Shown here in pieces: positions 46,726-57,062 of a DNA stretch of 64,000 nucleotides. Under the pieces are notes generated by a model. That model did no database searches. It was not told where the DNA came from and saw nothing but the letters and a program-made list of their open reading frames with translations. The stretch lies in assembly GCF_000005505.3 (NCBI RefSeq), contig NC_016133.3:19902001-19966000 (forward strand), in the 5' to 3' direction. The position numbers and the translations under genes are program-made. How positions within the stretch are numbered: the stretch's first letter is position 1; every line of letters begins with the position of its first letter. The DNA is from Brachypodium distachyon (Eukaryota; Streptophyta; Magnoliopsida; Poales; Poaceae).

Positions 46726-46899
46726 AAAAAAGGAATATTTAAAGAAGAGCAAAGAGAGATTTTGATGCATGTTTTTGAATGTATCATTTATTTTGTTGTT
46801 TCATCGCAACACGGTAAACGTTCGTACCAGAATAACGCATGCTGTAGGACGTTGTACAGTTGTACTGCTACAGCACATACACGAACAAAATAAATGCCC

Positions 46900-48060
46900 A
46901 ATGGCCCGCGCCTTATACAAAGACGAGCAACGGATGGGAGAAGGCCCCGCGCGCGAGAGAAGCAAGGCAGGTAGACCGTCGATTCCCGCCGCATGGACCG
47001 TCCGCTGGCGCTGTCTTGGGTGCCCCGGCAGAAGAGCAGGTTCGCTTGTGCGCATCATATCCACGTCAAACACACCAAGGCCATTGTACACTTGTAGAGC
47101 TGGCTTCCATCTCCCACGGAACTGAATGTCACGCTTAATTAAGATACATGGACATGGTATCAGACTCGCCAAATGTAATTTACTAACTGATGGCAAATAA
47201 TGCAGTATTGCTAGTTAGTTTTTATAATCTGGGTATTGTGAACACGTATATGTATATGATGTTGCTCCGCAGGTAAGAAAGTTTTTATCAACAGTTTGCT
47301 ATATCTAAGTTGCTCGATTTTTAGTTAGAGATAAGTTGATTCTTCGGACGTTGGATATGATTTGTGTTTCAAGATTTGAAACGGATAATGAAAAAAGAAG
47401 GATAAATGAGATTTAGATACTAATCCAACGGTTCTGATTCGTCAACTTACATGTAAACCTTTTACTTAAAAAGCAATCTCAGTTGACGTATCAGAGCCGT
47501 TGGATTATTATTTAGAAGTCATCCCACTTTTTTCCTTCCATTGTTCGTTCCAAATCTTAAAACATAAATCATATTCAATAACTCAGTAATCAATTTATCT
47601 CTAACCAGACAATAGCAGCAGAACCGTATAACTTTTACTAATTCCCCTTTAAAACTGATCACTCCTAACTTCATGGGACCCCAATCATTACATCAACTGG
47701 CAAAATAAAATATTGTCCAAATGATATGTGCCTGATTCCCACCCATGGGAGTCTGGGACATACTGGTGGACATCAACATCAACACCAATTAGGTCATTGT
47801 ACCCTTCACACTTGTACTGCAAGGCTCAACTGAAACGTCAAGTTCACTTGCCCAATCGGGAGTAGTAACAATCAAGAAAACTGGAACAATCCTCGCGAAA
47901 AAAGAAAAGAAAACTGGAACAAGACGCTCAAAATGTAAATAGTACATATCAGATCAAATTTAATTACTACACTGTAGCACACAACACACAATTAGCGCAA
48001 CACTGTTAAATTTATTATACCGATGGACATATTTTATCCCGCGCGAACGGAAGATGGATC
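46900..48060. other. Intergenic with a foldback MITE
   Basis: No gene recognised between the inverted duplication and the cyclophilin gene. The main feature is the hairpin element at 47322-47606. Confidence 0.5.
47322..47606. mobile_element. Hairpin (foldback) MITE with about 125-bp arms
   Basis: The left arm (gttagagataagttgatt ... ccaacggttctgattcgtc) is repeated inverted in the right arm (agttgacgtatcagagccg ... atcaatttatctctaac) at about 80% identity, with a loop of about 35 bases near 47450-47485. A transcript would fold into a long imperfect hairpin. Confidence 0.75.
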
Positions 48061-48108
48061 CATCCGTCGAGTTTGATTTCTCTTGTGGCTTGTTGTAGCT
48101 AGCTAGAG

Positions 48109-48657
48109 CTAGAGCTGGCCGCAGTCAGTGATGACGACGGGCTTGAGCGTCTTGCCGCTCCAGGATCCGGCCTTCTCGACGGCGCGCACGACGGGCATGC
48201 TGCTCTCAAGCACGCGGCCGAAGGCGACGTGGCGGCCGTCGAGCCACGGCGCCCTGTCGAGCGCGACGAAGAACTGGGAGCCGTTGGTGTTTGGCCCGGC
48301 GTTGGCCATGGACACCACCCCGGGCGCGTCGTGACGCACCTCGAACCCTTCGTCGTGGAAGTACCGCTGCCCGTCCGCCGCGGCCACCGCGGCCTCGCCG
48401 CCCGTGCCGTTGCCCGCCGTGATGTCGCCGCCCTGGCACATGAACCCTGGCACCACGCGGTGGAACGCGGCGCCCTTGTAGCTCAGCGCGCGCCCGGAAG
48501 AGCGGGACCGCCGCTCGCCCGTGCAGAGCAGCCGGAAGTTCTCCGCCGTGCGCGGCACCTTGTCCGCGTAAAGCTCGATCTCCACGCGACCGGCGGGCGT
48601 GGTGCCGATGGCGATGTCCAGGAACACTCTGGGGTTATTGGACTTGGACGACGCCAT
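48109..48657 (-). CDS. Cyclophilin-type peptidyl-prolyl cis-trans isomerase
   Basis: Catalyses cis-trans isomerisation of X-Pro bonds; single-domain, intronless, 182 residues, probably cytosolic. Starts [20 protein letters not shown]. The active site is complete: [13 protein letters not shown] holds the catalytic Arg, Phe and Gln. [12 protein letters not shown] is conserved, and [14 protein letters not shown] includes the Trp that gives cyclosporin sensitivity and the following His. The plant-specific insert around [16 protein letters not shown] is present, though it departs from the usual GKSGKPLHYKG. The frame stays open upstream to 48816, but a TATA box at 48791-48799 lies inside that extension, so 48657 is the real start. 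It ends VVITDCGQL. Compared with typical CYP18/19 proteins it has an Ala-rich insertion after GGEA, which may mark a recent divergent paralogue. Confidence 0.95.
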   Translation of the reverse strand: MASSKSNNPRVFLDIAIGTTPAGRVEIELYADKVPRTAENFRLLCTGERRSRSSGRALSYKGAAFHRVVPGFMCQGGDITAGNGTGGEAAVAAADGQRYFHDEGFEVRHDAPGVVSMANAGPNTNGSQFFVALDRAPWLDGRHVAFGRVLESSMPVVRAVEKAGSWSGKTLKPVVITDCGQL

Positions 48658-48790
48658 GAATTTGGAGGGAGGGAGTAGAGCTATATATATATCAGCTACG
48701 CAGGCCACTCGACAGTCGGCACTCGTGAGTCGGGATCTTGCTGACTCTGTCTTTGGTTGAGACTTGCAAGGGATCGGAGAAGGTGATGGT

Positions 48791-48799
48791 TTATATATA
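48791..48799 (-). promoter_or_regulatory. TATA box of the cyclophilin gene
   Basis: ctatatataaacc on the minus strand about 135 bases upstream of the chosen ATG. A second TATA-rich run at 48680-48693 lies too close to the ATG to serve easily. Confidence 0.6.
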
Positions 48800-48849
48800 G
48801 GTGCAGCTGGGGGCATGGCGACGTCTGCTTGTCTAGAAAAGGGGATATA

Positions 48850-49207
48850 TGCTTGATGCTTCCAGCGATTATACCGCGTAAATATATATGCCCACTCTAG
48901 GACAGCTCTTTTTTCTCGTGTAAAATACGTATACTCGAAGACGACGACTCTGTTTAGAGAGTCTCTCCAATATTTAGACGACAGTGCGGTATGTAGTCGT
49001 CCGGTACGTCAGCTCCAAACCTTTTCTAGAAACCTCTCTCTCTCTCTCTCTCTCCAATAAACATCCCTAAAACTGAAAATGTTTTCCACCACAAACAGTT
49101 TATATAGGTTGACAATCTGTTTCATTGTTAGAGTTCTCATTGTTATGTTTCTTTGTGACTGTTGACAATCTGATGCTGCTATTCTGCTAGAAACAAAGGA
49201 AGAGTTT
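48850..49207. other. Intergenic with (CT)n microsatellite
   Basis: (CT)n run at 49034-49055; no gene. Upstream region of the cyclophilin gene. Confidence 0.6.
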
Positions 49208-51462
49208 TTTTTTCAGAGCCAAAGGCCCACGCGCTGTTCCATTCTCATTGAAAATGAAACAACACTGTCTTACAATAGATGCGGAAAACTGAAAAGTAAA
49301 CAGGATACACCCTATCGGGTGCCTAGAACCAACATCAACGAGCAGAACATTCAGCCATTACATGCACACACCACATTACAGGCAAACACCATCAGCCATT
49401 CAGGACAATGCACGCCGTGCGCACTAAGCATGAGGAGTTTCAGGCCCTGCGAGTAGAATCTTCCTTTTCTTCATCAGAGCAGGATTCGGGGAGCCTCCGA
49501 CACCTTGTTCTCCAAGAGCAGCAAGTAGTTCTTCAGCGTAGATAGGTTCTTCTTGGGCACAAAATTTTCCAGCGCTTTAACAAGCACAGCAGCCCGTGCC
49601 AAATCACCCCTAGACTAGACCAAAGCACACGACCAAAATGTAGATCACTTCTGAATTTCCAAACAGTCCACAGAAAAAACCATATTAGTAACCACATGCT
49701 TGTTATTACAAAGCCACCATTTAGCAACATGTTCATAGAAATTCAAGAGTGGAACATCAAGCATAACTGGAAGCTCGGCCCAGAACAGTTTAGTAATATC
49801 ACAGGGAGAAGAACAAATCCTTTTCGGAAAAAAAAAAGGAGAAGAACAAATGGTTGATGCTTTCAGGTTCACAGCACATAAAACATGAGGCATCTGGCAC
49901 ATGTTGTCGTTTGGTCAGATTATCTCTAGTTAATAGCCTATTGTGTGACAAGATCCACAAGAAGAAAACGCGGGGTGATATTTACTTTCCAAAGCGCCTG
50001 CACAAACACAGGAGTAATGCCCCTGAAGTTAACTACCACATACAACGACTGCACATTGTAAATGCCAGAATTGTGCAGCCGCCAAATCATCTGGTTAGGC
50101 TCCTCAGACAATGAGACAGCTTCTACAATAGCAACCAACTCATACCACCTTTGCATCATATGCTCATCAAAACCTCTCCGAAAGGAGATTTTCAGCTCCC
50201 TACCGTCCCACACCTCACTGTAAATAAAATATATATCCCAATATTGGATAGCTAAGTTGGAACTACCGAACCACATGTCCTCCCAAAACCTAACAGTTTT
50301 ACCATTCCCCAGTTATACCCTTGCTTAGCAGCATGAGCAGCCCACATAATTCCTTTCCAAAATGGAGAAGTATTGTTAGGTGAATTGGCAAATAAATTGG
50401 CTATAGGTCATCATACTTATAATCAATGAGCTTCTCCAAATTTTCTAGGAATCAAGCTGATACCTCTTAATCCGTGAGGCAAGCAACGCCAAGTTAAGAT
50501 CTCTAAGATCGAGAATTCCGAGTCCACCATACTCCTTCATAGAGACAAGCTCCCAATTAGCCAGGTGATATTTCCCAGTCCATCATAGTTATCCCACAAG
50601 CAGGGGGCCATTTGGAACTCAATGGCCTGAATGGCCCGGGCAGGAAACTTGATCACAGAGAGCAAGTAGATAGGTTTGCTGGCAAGACAGCCATTAATGA
50701 GCACCAATCTGCCCCCATAGGCACCAATCTGCCTCCCTCTCCAGCCATCCACCCTTTTGATAACTTTGTCAACCACATGCAGAAGGGCCTCCTTAGTAAG
50801 TTTAATATGGTGTAGAGGGACATCAAGATACTTTATGGGAAGTTGATTGGTTTTGCACCCAAAATGTTGAGTAAGTCTACAAAGATCATTCTCAGGCAGA
50901 TTAATGGGGATCATATCACTTTTATCAAAGTTGATTCTCATGAACATAGCTAAAATCCACTTGAGGTTTTGTGCCTTCTCCAGGTTGTTTTCAAGGAAGA
51001 TTAATGTGCCATCAGCATACTGGAGGCTAATCAACCCCCCAGGCCTGAAATTAGTAAGAAATCCAGCAATGAGGTCATTTTGGACTGCTTTAGCAAACAT
51101 TTTGGAAAACACATATCGAACCTGCCTCAGCCTTCCCAGTTTCAAAGAAGTGGCTCTCAACATCCTTTATGCATCAGAGCTTTAATCTTGTTTCTCTAGT
51201 TAAGGCTAAAACCTCTCAGCTCCAACATTTGATCCAAGAAGGACCAGTCTACTCTCTCACATGCCTTTTCATAATCTAGTTTCAGGATAACATCTTCCCC
51301 ATTTTTCCTATGTAGTTCATGGATTATCTCATGAGCAGAAACCACACTTTCTAGAATAAACAGACCTTTTATAAAAGCAGTTTGGTTAGAGGAGATCAAC
51401 CTGCCAGCACAGGTTCCCAGTCTGTTAGTACAAGCTTTGGCAAAAAAAAACTGCAGTTAGTA

Positions 51463-51474
51463 AGGGCTATAGGC
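51463..51474. repeat. Target-site duplication of nested retroposon, left (12 bp)
   Basis: agggctataggc, repeated exactly at 52550-52561; it falls in the LINE codons for PIAL. Confidence 0.85.
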
Positions 51475-52549
51475 TTGGGTTTTCTTTTCAAAATGGAGGC
51501 CAAAAGCCCCGGCCTCTGCATCAGAATGATGCACACAACCAAGTTTATTGAATTATTAAACAAGTCCGACAAGACAAATACAACGATCAACCAAACAAAA
51601 ACCACTGGGCTATACCTACAATTCTGATGAAGGGGGTGGCCATTACCAAGGCACAGCATTCCCGGACCGAACACCACTGCCCGACATCCAAATCCAAAGG
51701 ACATGAAGGCACAAGCGTTCAAGCAATCCTCAATGTGTGTCGTATGCACATGCACCATAATCGTCCGCCACCGTCATCCACCAACACATCGTCAGGATAG
51801 TGATCGAAGCATTGACAATGACAGACTTGGCATCGACGATGCAAACTAGTGCCACCGACTAGCACGCACCCAGCAGCCGTCAACCGACCAGGACCTCCAC
51901 ACCCACAGATCTAGCGTTCCCCCAACGGCGCCCCCAACGGGGACGTGACGCCAATGACGTCGCCGCCGCCCAATCCAAGGACTTTGGGATTTCACCCGAG
52001 AACCTAGAGCGGGGTGGAAAGGAAGTACCTTGATAACGCCTCAGAAGGGAAAGATGTCTATAGACACCACCGCCTTCGTGTAGCAAACCGCACCACCGAC
52101 ACCTCACCTTCTCAAGAGTCGACGAAGGTCTTCGACTGGCCAGATCCAACGAGGAGAAGAGGATCCATCAGTGGCCGCACTCTGCAGCGCAGACCCCACC
52201 ATGCTGCCTGTGGACGTGCCGTGAAAGGCAGATCGCCCAGGCCCAGCCAACAGGCCGCAAGAGCGCCGTTGCCAACCGCCAGGGCAACCACACCGCGAGC
52301 CGAGGCCAGGGCTGTCGCCACCGGGGAACACCACGGAGACAGCCGCCTCGTCAACCACCACCGAGCGCAGCCATGGAGGCACTTGACGACTCGCCGAGCA
52401 AAAACGTGAATGAGAGCCCTGCCACCGCAGTGGCCGCGCGGGCTTTGCCTGGTGGCGCGCCCTGGTGGCGGCAAGGGAGGGGCTGATCTAGGAGAGTGTT
52501 TCGGGAGAGAGTTTCGGAAGGGATGTGTGTGTGTGCGCGCTGGAGCCAT
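51475..52549 (-). mobile_element. Nested retroposon (1.08 kb) within the LINE
   Basis: Bounded by a perfect 12-bp TSD. The left end is an A-rich tail on the minus strand (gaaaagaaaacccaa), so the element was inserted by target-primed reverse transcription in the same orientation as its host. The minus-strand 5' half is GC-rich with an open frame (52549-52112) lacking a known domain. No RT is visible. It could be an internally deleted LINE, a large SINE-like element or a processed transcript. Confidence 0.75.
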
Positions 52550-52561
52550 AGGGCTATAGGC
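52550..52561. repeat. Target-site duplication of nested retroposon, right (12 bp)
   Basis: Exact match to 51463-51474. Confidence 0.85.
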
Positions 52562-53258
52562 CTGTACTTCTTAAGGGAAGTGGCATGAGTTTCTTTTGGG
52601 ATAAGGGTAAGCATGGCAAAATTCAACCTGAACAGGTATGCTTGATTCTGGTCAAAATCTCTAAATGGAGCCATCAAATCCTCCTTAATAGTTTCCCAGA
52701 ACTTTTGGTAAAACAGAAAAGGAAAACCATCTGGGTCAGGATAAGACTGGAAAACAACAGTTTTCACCTCTTCTTCAGTGAATTCCTGATCTAAAATAGT
52801 GTTTTCCTCATCAGAAACCTGCTCTTCAGGACCCCAGAAAGTCCTCATTGATCCAAAGAAAGAAGCTAACACAAGCAAGAACTGGATGACCGAGTTATCA
52901 TCTTGACTTGGGTTATGCCAACTTGTGTTGTGTTTCGTAATCGGAGCTACTCGTCCTTGCGTACTTTGCCCAAGAGAAGTGATCTTTGCTAGGTTGTCTT
53001 TCGGTGGTCTAGCCATTAGTTGTTATGTTCCATTGCGACGATTGCTTCGACTAAATTCCATGTTGGTGTATTTTGATGAAAAAACTCCATGGCTTCCAGG
53101 CTCTAATAAATAATTACGTCAACACACTATTAGAGACAGATTACTACGCAAGTTCTAATAAATACTCTCCGCTCTAAAATATTTGATGTTTTCTAAATTT
53201 TAGAAAAAGACATTGAAACCATCGGCCTTTCCATCAAATGATGTAGACAAATTTTATA

Positions 53259-53390
53259 CTCCTTTCGATCCATAATAAGTGCCATGGATTTAATACAAAG
53301 TTGTCCGATCCATAATAAGTGTCTTGGATTTAGTGCAAACTTGCTAACTTTGTGCTAAAATACAATATACTTATTATTAATCAGAGGGAG
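53259..53390. mobile_element. Degenerate Stowaway MITE
   Basis: Ends ctcctttcgatccataataag and ...ttattattaatcagagggag, flanked by TA. The motif gatccataataagtg appears twice at its left side, suggesting a nested or partly duplicated element. Confidence 0.7.
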
Positions 53391-54171
53391 TAGAACAATC
53401 TAACAACATATACAAGTCTAAAGTAGTTTTATTAATCCTATCATGATATATATTTTCATACTATACTTATTTGCCGTTGTAGATATCAGTATGTTTTTTC
53501 ATAATTTTGCTAAAAGTTGGAGAAGTTTGATTTGAACAAAGTTAGAAAATCTTATAAGTTGGATACATGAAATAGTTATAGTTGATACTGATAGCCGTTC
53601 AGCAAAGATCTTCTCACATCTTTTGTAAGTTACATGAATCTCATGTTCAAATCGGATGGTTCTTAGAGGTGACTTAGAATAGTTATTTCTTCAACGGCTG
53701 AGAAATTAAAAAAAAACATCTTTCATTTTCTCAGAACAAAAATTGCTATAATTTTAATTTTTTTATGTGGACAGCAAGGTGGTGCGGGACGCATATGCGT
53801 GCAAAGTGTTTTGCACGGCTATTATTTGAGTTGCTAGCTGGACAATCACATCATGTTTCTTTTGTGCCTTTTGTTCTCTTTGTGGCCGAAATTTGGATAT
53901 GCAAGATCGCATCTTGTTGGAGTTAATGTAAATGCAAAGTAGGATTCTTATTCGATGGTCACGAAGCTGTCATAGGTGTTTACATATAAGAGTAGTGCAT
54001 ATATTTACACACGCGGAATGGCTTTTTTGGAGGGAATATGTGCATGGGTGAGCAGATTAACTGGGTTATGTATAATGCATTAGATGCACCACTACTAGCT
54101 CCTCTCAGTCCTCGATCTATGATTAAACCATCTAATAAACTACATGTGCAGCCTATCGTATACTAGTCATA

Positions 54172-54262
54172 CTCCTTTCTATCCATAATAAGTGTTGGAT
54201 TTAGTACACAATTGCACAAATTTTGTACTAAATTTAAGACGCTTATTATGGATCGGAGGGAC
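54172..54262. mobile_element. Stowaway MITE
   Basis: ctcctttctatccataataag at the left pairs with cttattatggatcggagggac at the right; TA flanks. A short 91-bp element. Confidence 0.8.
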
Positions 54263-56395
54263 TACATACTATGCTAACTACAAATTAAAATAAATTTTTC
54301 GTACATCAATGTGCAGGGATGATTACAACAAGTTGCATGAACGAGAAGCAATACACTGGCTACAACATACCACAGACAGTTATGGTTAAAATCCATTTTT
54401 CTCATACAGTTTCAATTCAAACATCTGTGAAAGGAAGAGAATTGCACCAGAGGTCTCTTTTTAACTCATAGACGGAAAATGTTCATTACATAAACTTTTA
54501 AAAATCGTGTATTTAAATCCTTGAACTTAGCGAGTGGAAACATCTAATCCAAATCATATTGTAGAGTTCTAATTTGCCATGTGGATAGTGCAGCGATTTC
54601 AGGAGAACTGGAGGGGTTTAGCAAAATGTGGACTACACGGCTTCAAAATAAAAAATGGGAAAAAAGAAGAACAACAATAGACACGAGGCCATCTTCTTTG
54701 GAAACACTAGCCTAAGGACGGTCATCGTTAGCCCAAGAATCGATTACATAGAGTAGTCACAAACACCGATCAGATAGTTTTGCCATTTTTTATTTTGAAG
54801 CCGTTGCGCAAGGGATTTCTGCTAAATTATATTGCCCTTGATTATGATCTATGGCCCCCCTTGCTGCCGTGCATAGGGTCAACGAGCCACGTAGGCATGT
54901 CAAATGTGTCAGAATCATCTTAAGACCCCGTGTAAACCACTTTAAATAAAATTAGGACATAAGTGTGCAATTTCATAATTTTAGGACTAAAGTGACACCA
55001 ACTCAAATTTAATAGCACAAGCGGGTGCATTACCTCTTTCTTTTGAAAGTAAATGCATTAAAAAGACAATTTGAGTCAACTGGAAAGTAAATGCATTAAA
55101 AAGAATTAGGTATCTCCTTTTTACATCAGTGAAGGGAAAAATATAGAAACACAAGGCGAGAACAGATCCACTCAGAATACCAGTTTCTTATTATTATTTA
55201 AAGATCCACTATACGGAGATGCTTTTGTGTCAATGCAGCTTGGTCGAAAGCAAGAGCAAAAAGGACGGTGCTTGGATGCATGGCCTTTCGGTTTCAGCTC
55301 GGCCTACTGGCGCACGTAATTAAGTGCTTTACAACTGGAACGTACTCAACCAAGTTTATTTGCAACACTCTTTTTTTGGCTGCAAGTTTATTTACAACAC
55401 TCTGATGAGTCGTCGAACCTGCATGTACACTTTGTTAGGCAAGCTAGGCAGCTAGATAGTAGTCAAATATTCTTATTCCCATTGGCCCGAGGTGATGCAC
55501 AAACAACACATAGATTCATCAATTTTCAAACGATTTTTGTATGCGTATGAATCAACAGCTTCGTTCACACGTTTACATCATACGAATTATATAGTGACAA
55601 GATTCTCTAGCTGGCGTCCGAAAGTGCACACAAGGAAGCTTCATGGACGTACGTTATCACCCTCGACTTGATGAACATCGAGTCCAGGGCATCAGTTGCG
55701 ACACCAATAGATATCGTTTTCGCCCAAGAATCCACACTTTGGTCTCCCGAAAGAAAAAGGTGATAGAACCCTCACTTTGGTCTTTGGTCACAGCCACAGG
55801 TTATGAAGCTTGCGCATATTTACCGGACGAAAACCGAACTGAACCGAATTTTGATTTTTGGTTTGTGATCAGAGACCATTTTGTCCCTTTTTTGTAGAAC
55901 TTGACCTCGTGCTATATGCTACACGTACATACAGTACCGTTGAGACTAGTTATGGTTGTGTACTTAGGGCTTTCATGTACTCATGCTCTAAATATTCGCA
56001 TCAACATTGGTTACTTTAGTATTTACCCAAAAAACCATACCAAAATGGTTTATATATATTCGTAGGAGTACTGTATTTAACGAAATATTAATACCATATT
56101 CACTGAAACGACTTACCGAACTAAGTTCCCAGGCCTTGCACGGCTTACACTTGCCTTTTCCGAAAATATTGAAACCATGCTTCAACAAGTTTCACGATTC
56201 GGTTCTGCATGGTGTGCAGCGATTGTGATAGTGTTTATCACTGGACTGGCGGTCATAACGGCATCACAAAAATGGAGTTTTTTTTTTAATAAACTGAAAA
56301 CTGAAGAAGAGACCCTGCCAGTACATTCGAAGAAATATTTACAATAAGGAGCAAGAATGTACAAAGGACAGGAGGCTTTTAAGGTTCGATGAATA

Positions 56396-56543
56396 TCAAG
56401 GAATTCTAACGTTCCATCCTTCAGCTTCAAGGGGGTTAAAAATGACGTAGATGCACGTCACCATTTCCACGCCAAATGTAGTCCTACCATTCTTCTGTAG
56501 ATTTGCTTGCGCTGCTTCTGGAGTGGTCGGAGTGGTATCTCTA
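56396..56543 (-). CDS. Possible alternative terminal exon of NUP188
   Basis: After the consensus donor AT|GTAAGT at 57066, a splice to the acceptor CTACCTCAG|T at 56543 would continue the NUP188 frame exactly (2 + 148 bases = 50 codons including stop). It would add RDTTPTTPEAAQANLQKNG ... GWNVRIP and a stop at 56396. The intron would hold the Stowaway at 56611-56719. I recognise no family for this tail, and the simpler reading is the stop directly after the donor. Treat as a hypothesis. Confidence 0.3.
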
Positions 56544-56610
56544 CTGAGGTAGGCATGACCTATACGTATGGCAGAGCACAGCAGCAGTGCCATGAATCCC
56601 TTGGGTAATA

Positions 56611-56719
56611 CTCCCTCCGTCCCATATCAAGTGACGAAATATTACATGTATCTAGACGTCTTTTGAATACATATACATCCATATTTAGACAAGTTTAAGT
56701 CAATGTGGGACGGAGGGAG
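56611..56719. mobile_element. Stowaway MITE
   Basis: CTCCCTCCGTCCCATATCA at the left and ...ATGTGGGACGGAGGGAG at the right, flanked by TA at 56609-56610 and 56720-56721. Confidence 0.9.
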
Positions 56720-57062
56720 TATCTAGTAACTGAACAATGTTATACACCTAATTTTCTCAGTACAACAATGGTTTATGATAAAACCGTTTGATGTTCCAGT
56801 GAATATAATTGCTAGAATACACTCTTCCCCTATCCATTTCTACTTGAAGTACCCAAAATCAACTGAAAATGGTCTAACGAATAAGGCTACGATCCGAGCT
56901 GCTACTGGCCTTAGAAGTTTTGAGTAAAGTACTGACCTTGGTCCATACATTCACAAAATATCATGGGACCAATTTTGACAGGACTTAACTGACTAATCAA
57001 TTCGATCTGTGAAAGTTACCAAAGTGATTTCTTAGAAAAAAGATACTACAAGTTTACAAAAC

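Larger units (their letters stand above)
35920..46890. repeat. Right arm of a large inverted duplication
   Basis: Inverted counterpart of 28890-32840 (see there for segment pairs). Relative to the left arm it has gained the CACTA element (40707-45780), about 2.7 kb at 37590-40255 that includes a Stowaway and an hAT element, a foldback segment at about 36955-37240, and a repeat block at 46255-46790. At 37320-37350 it keeps the uninterrupted equivalent of the left-arm LINE insertion site. Confidence 0.85.
49208..52845 (-). mobile_element. Decayed 5'-truncated LINE, same family as 16342-23648
   Basis: Minus-strand ORF2 fragments in order: NTILDQEFTEEEVKTVVFQ (about 52800), FRLNFAMLTLIPKETHATSL (about 52600), then an interruption by a nested retroposon. 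They resume with KPIALTNCSF (51480), FIKGLFILESVVSAHEIIHE and LKLDYEKACERVDWSFLDQM (51399-51196), and RPGGLISLQYADGTLIFLEN (51060-50990). There the catalytic YADD has become YADG. The C-terminal region runs to 49533. The 3' end is a T run at 49207-49214 (poly(A) on the minus strand). ORF1 and the endonuclease are missing, and frames are broken many times. No TSD was found with confidence. Confidence 0.88.
52846..56390. other. Long intergenic region with MITEs, no gene recognised
   Basis: Contains Stowaway elements at 53259-53390 and 54172-54262. A decayed foldback or MULE-like stretch lies near 54830-55040 (aaattaggacataagtg and ttttaggactaaagtgac resemble the ends of the element at 27940-28642). 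An 84-residue frame at 55643-55897 has no recognisable domain. Confidence 0.5.

Noticed and set aside
48206..48678. Antisense and shifted frames over the cyclophilin
   Set aside because: Shadows of a GC-rich real gene.
48658..48816. N-terminal extension of the cyclophilin to a Met at 48816
   Set aside because: A TATA box lies within it and the extension has no transit-peptide character; the family starts at MASSKS.
52104..52549. 145-codon frame in the nested retroposon as a host gene
   Set aside because: It lies within an element bounded by a TSD and has no recognisable domain; kept as part of the mobile element.
55643..55897. 84-codon plus-strand frame
   Set aside because: No domain, AT-rich surroundings, no promoter or splice evidence.
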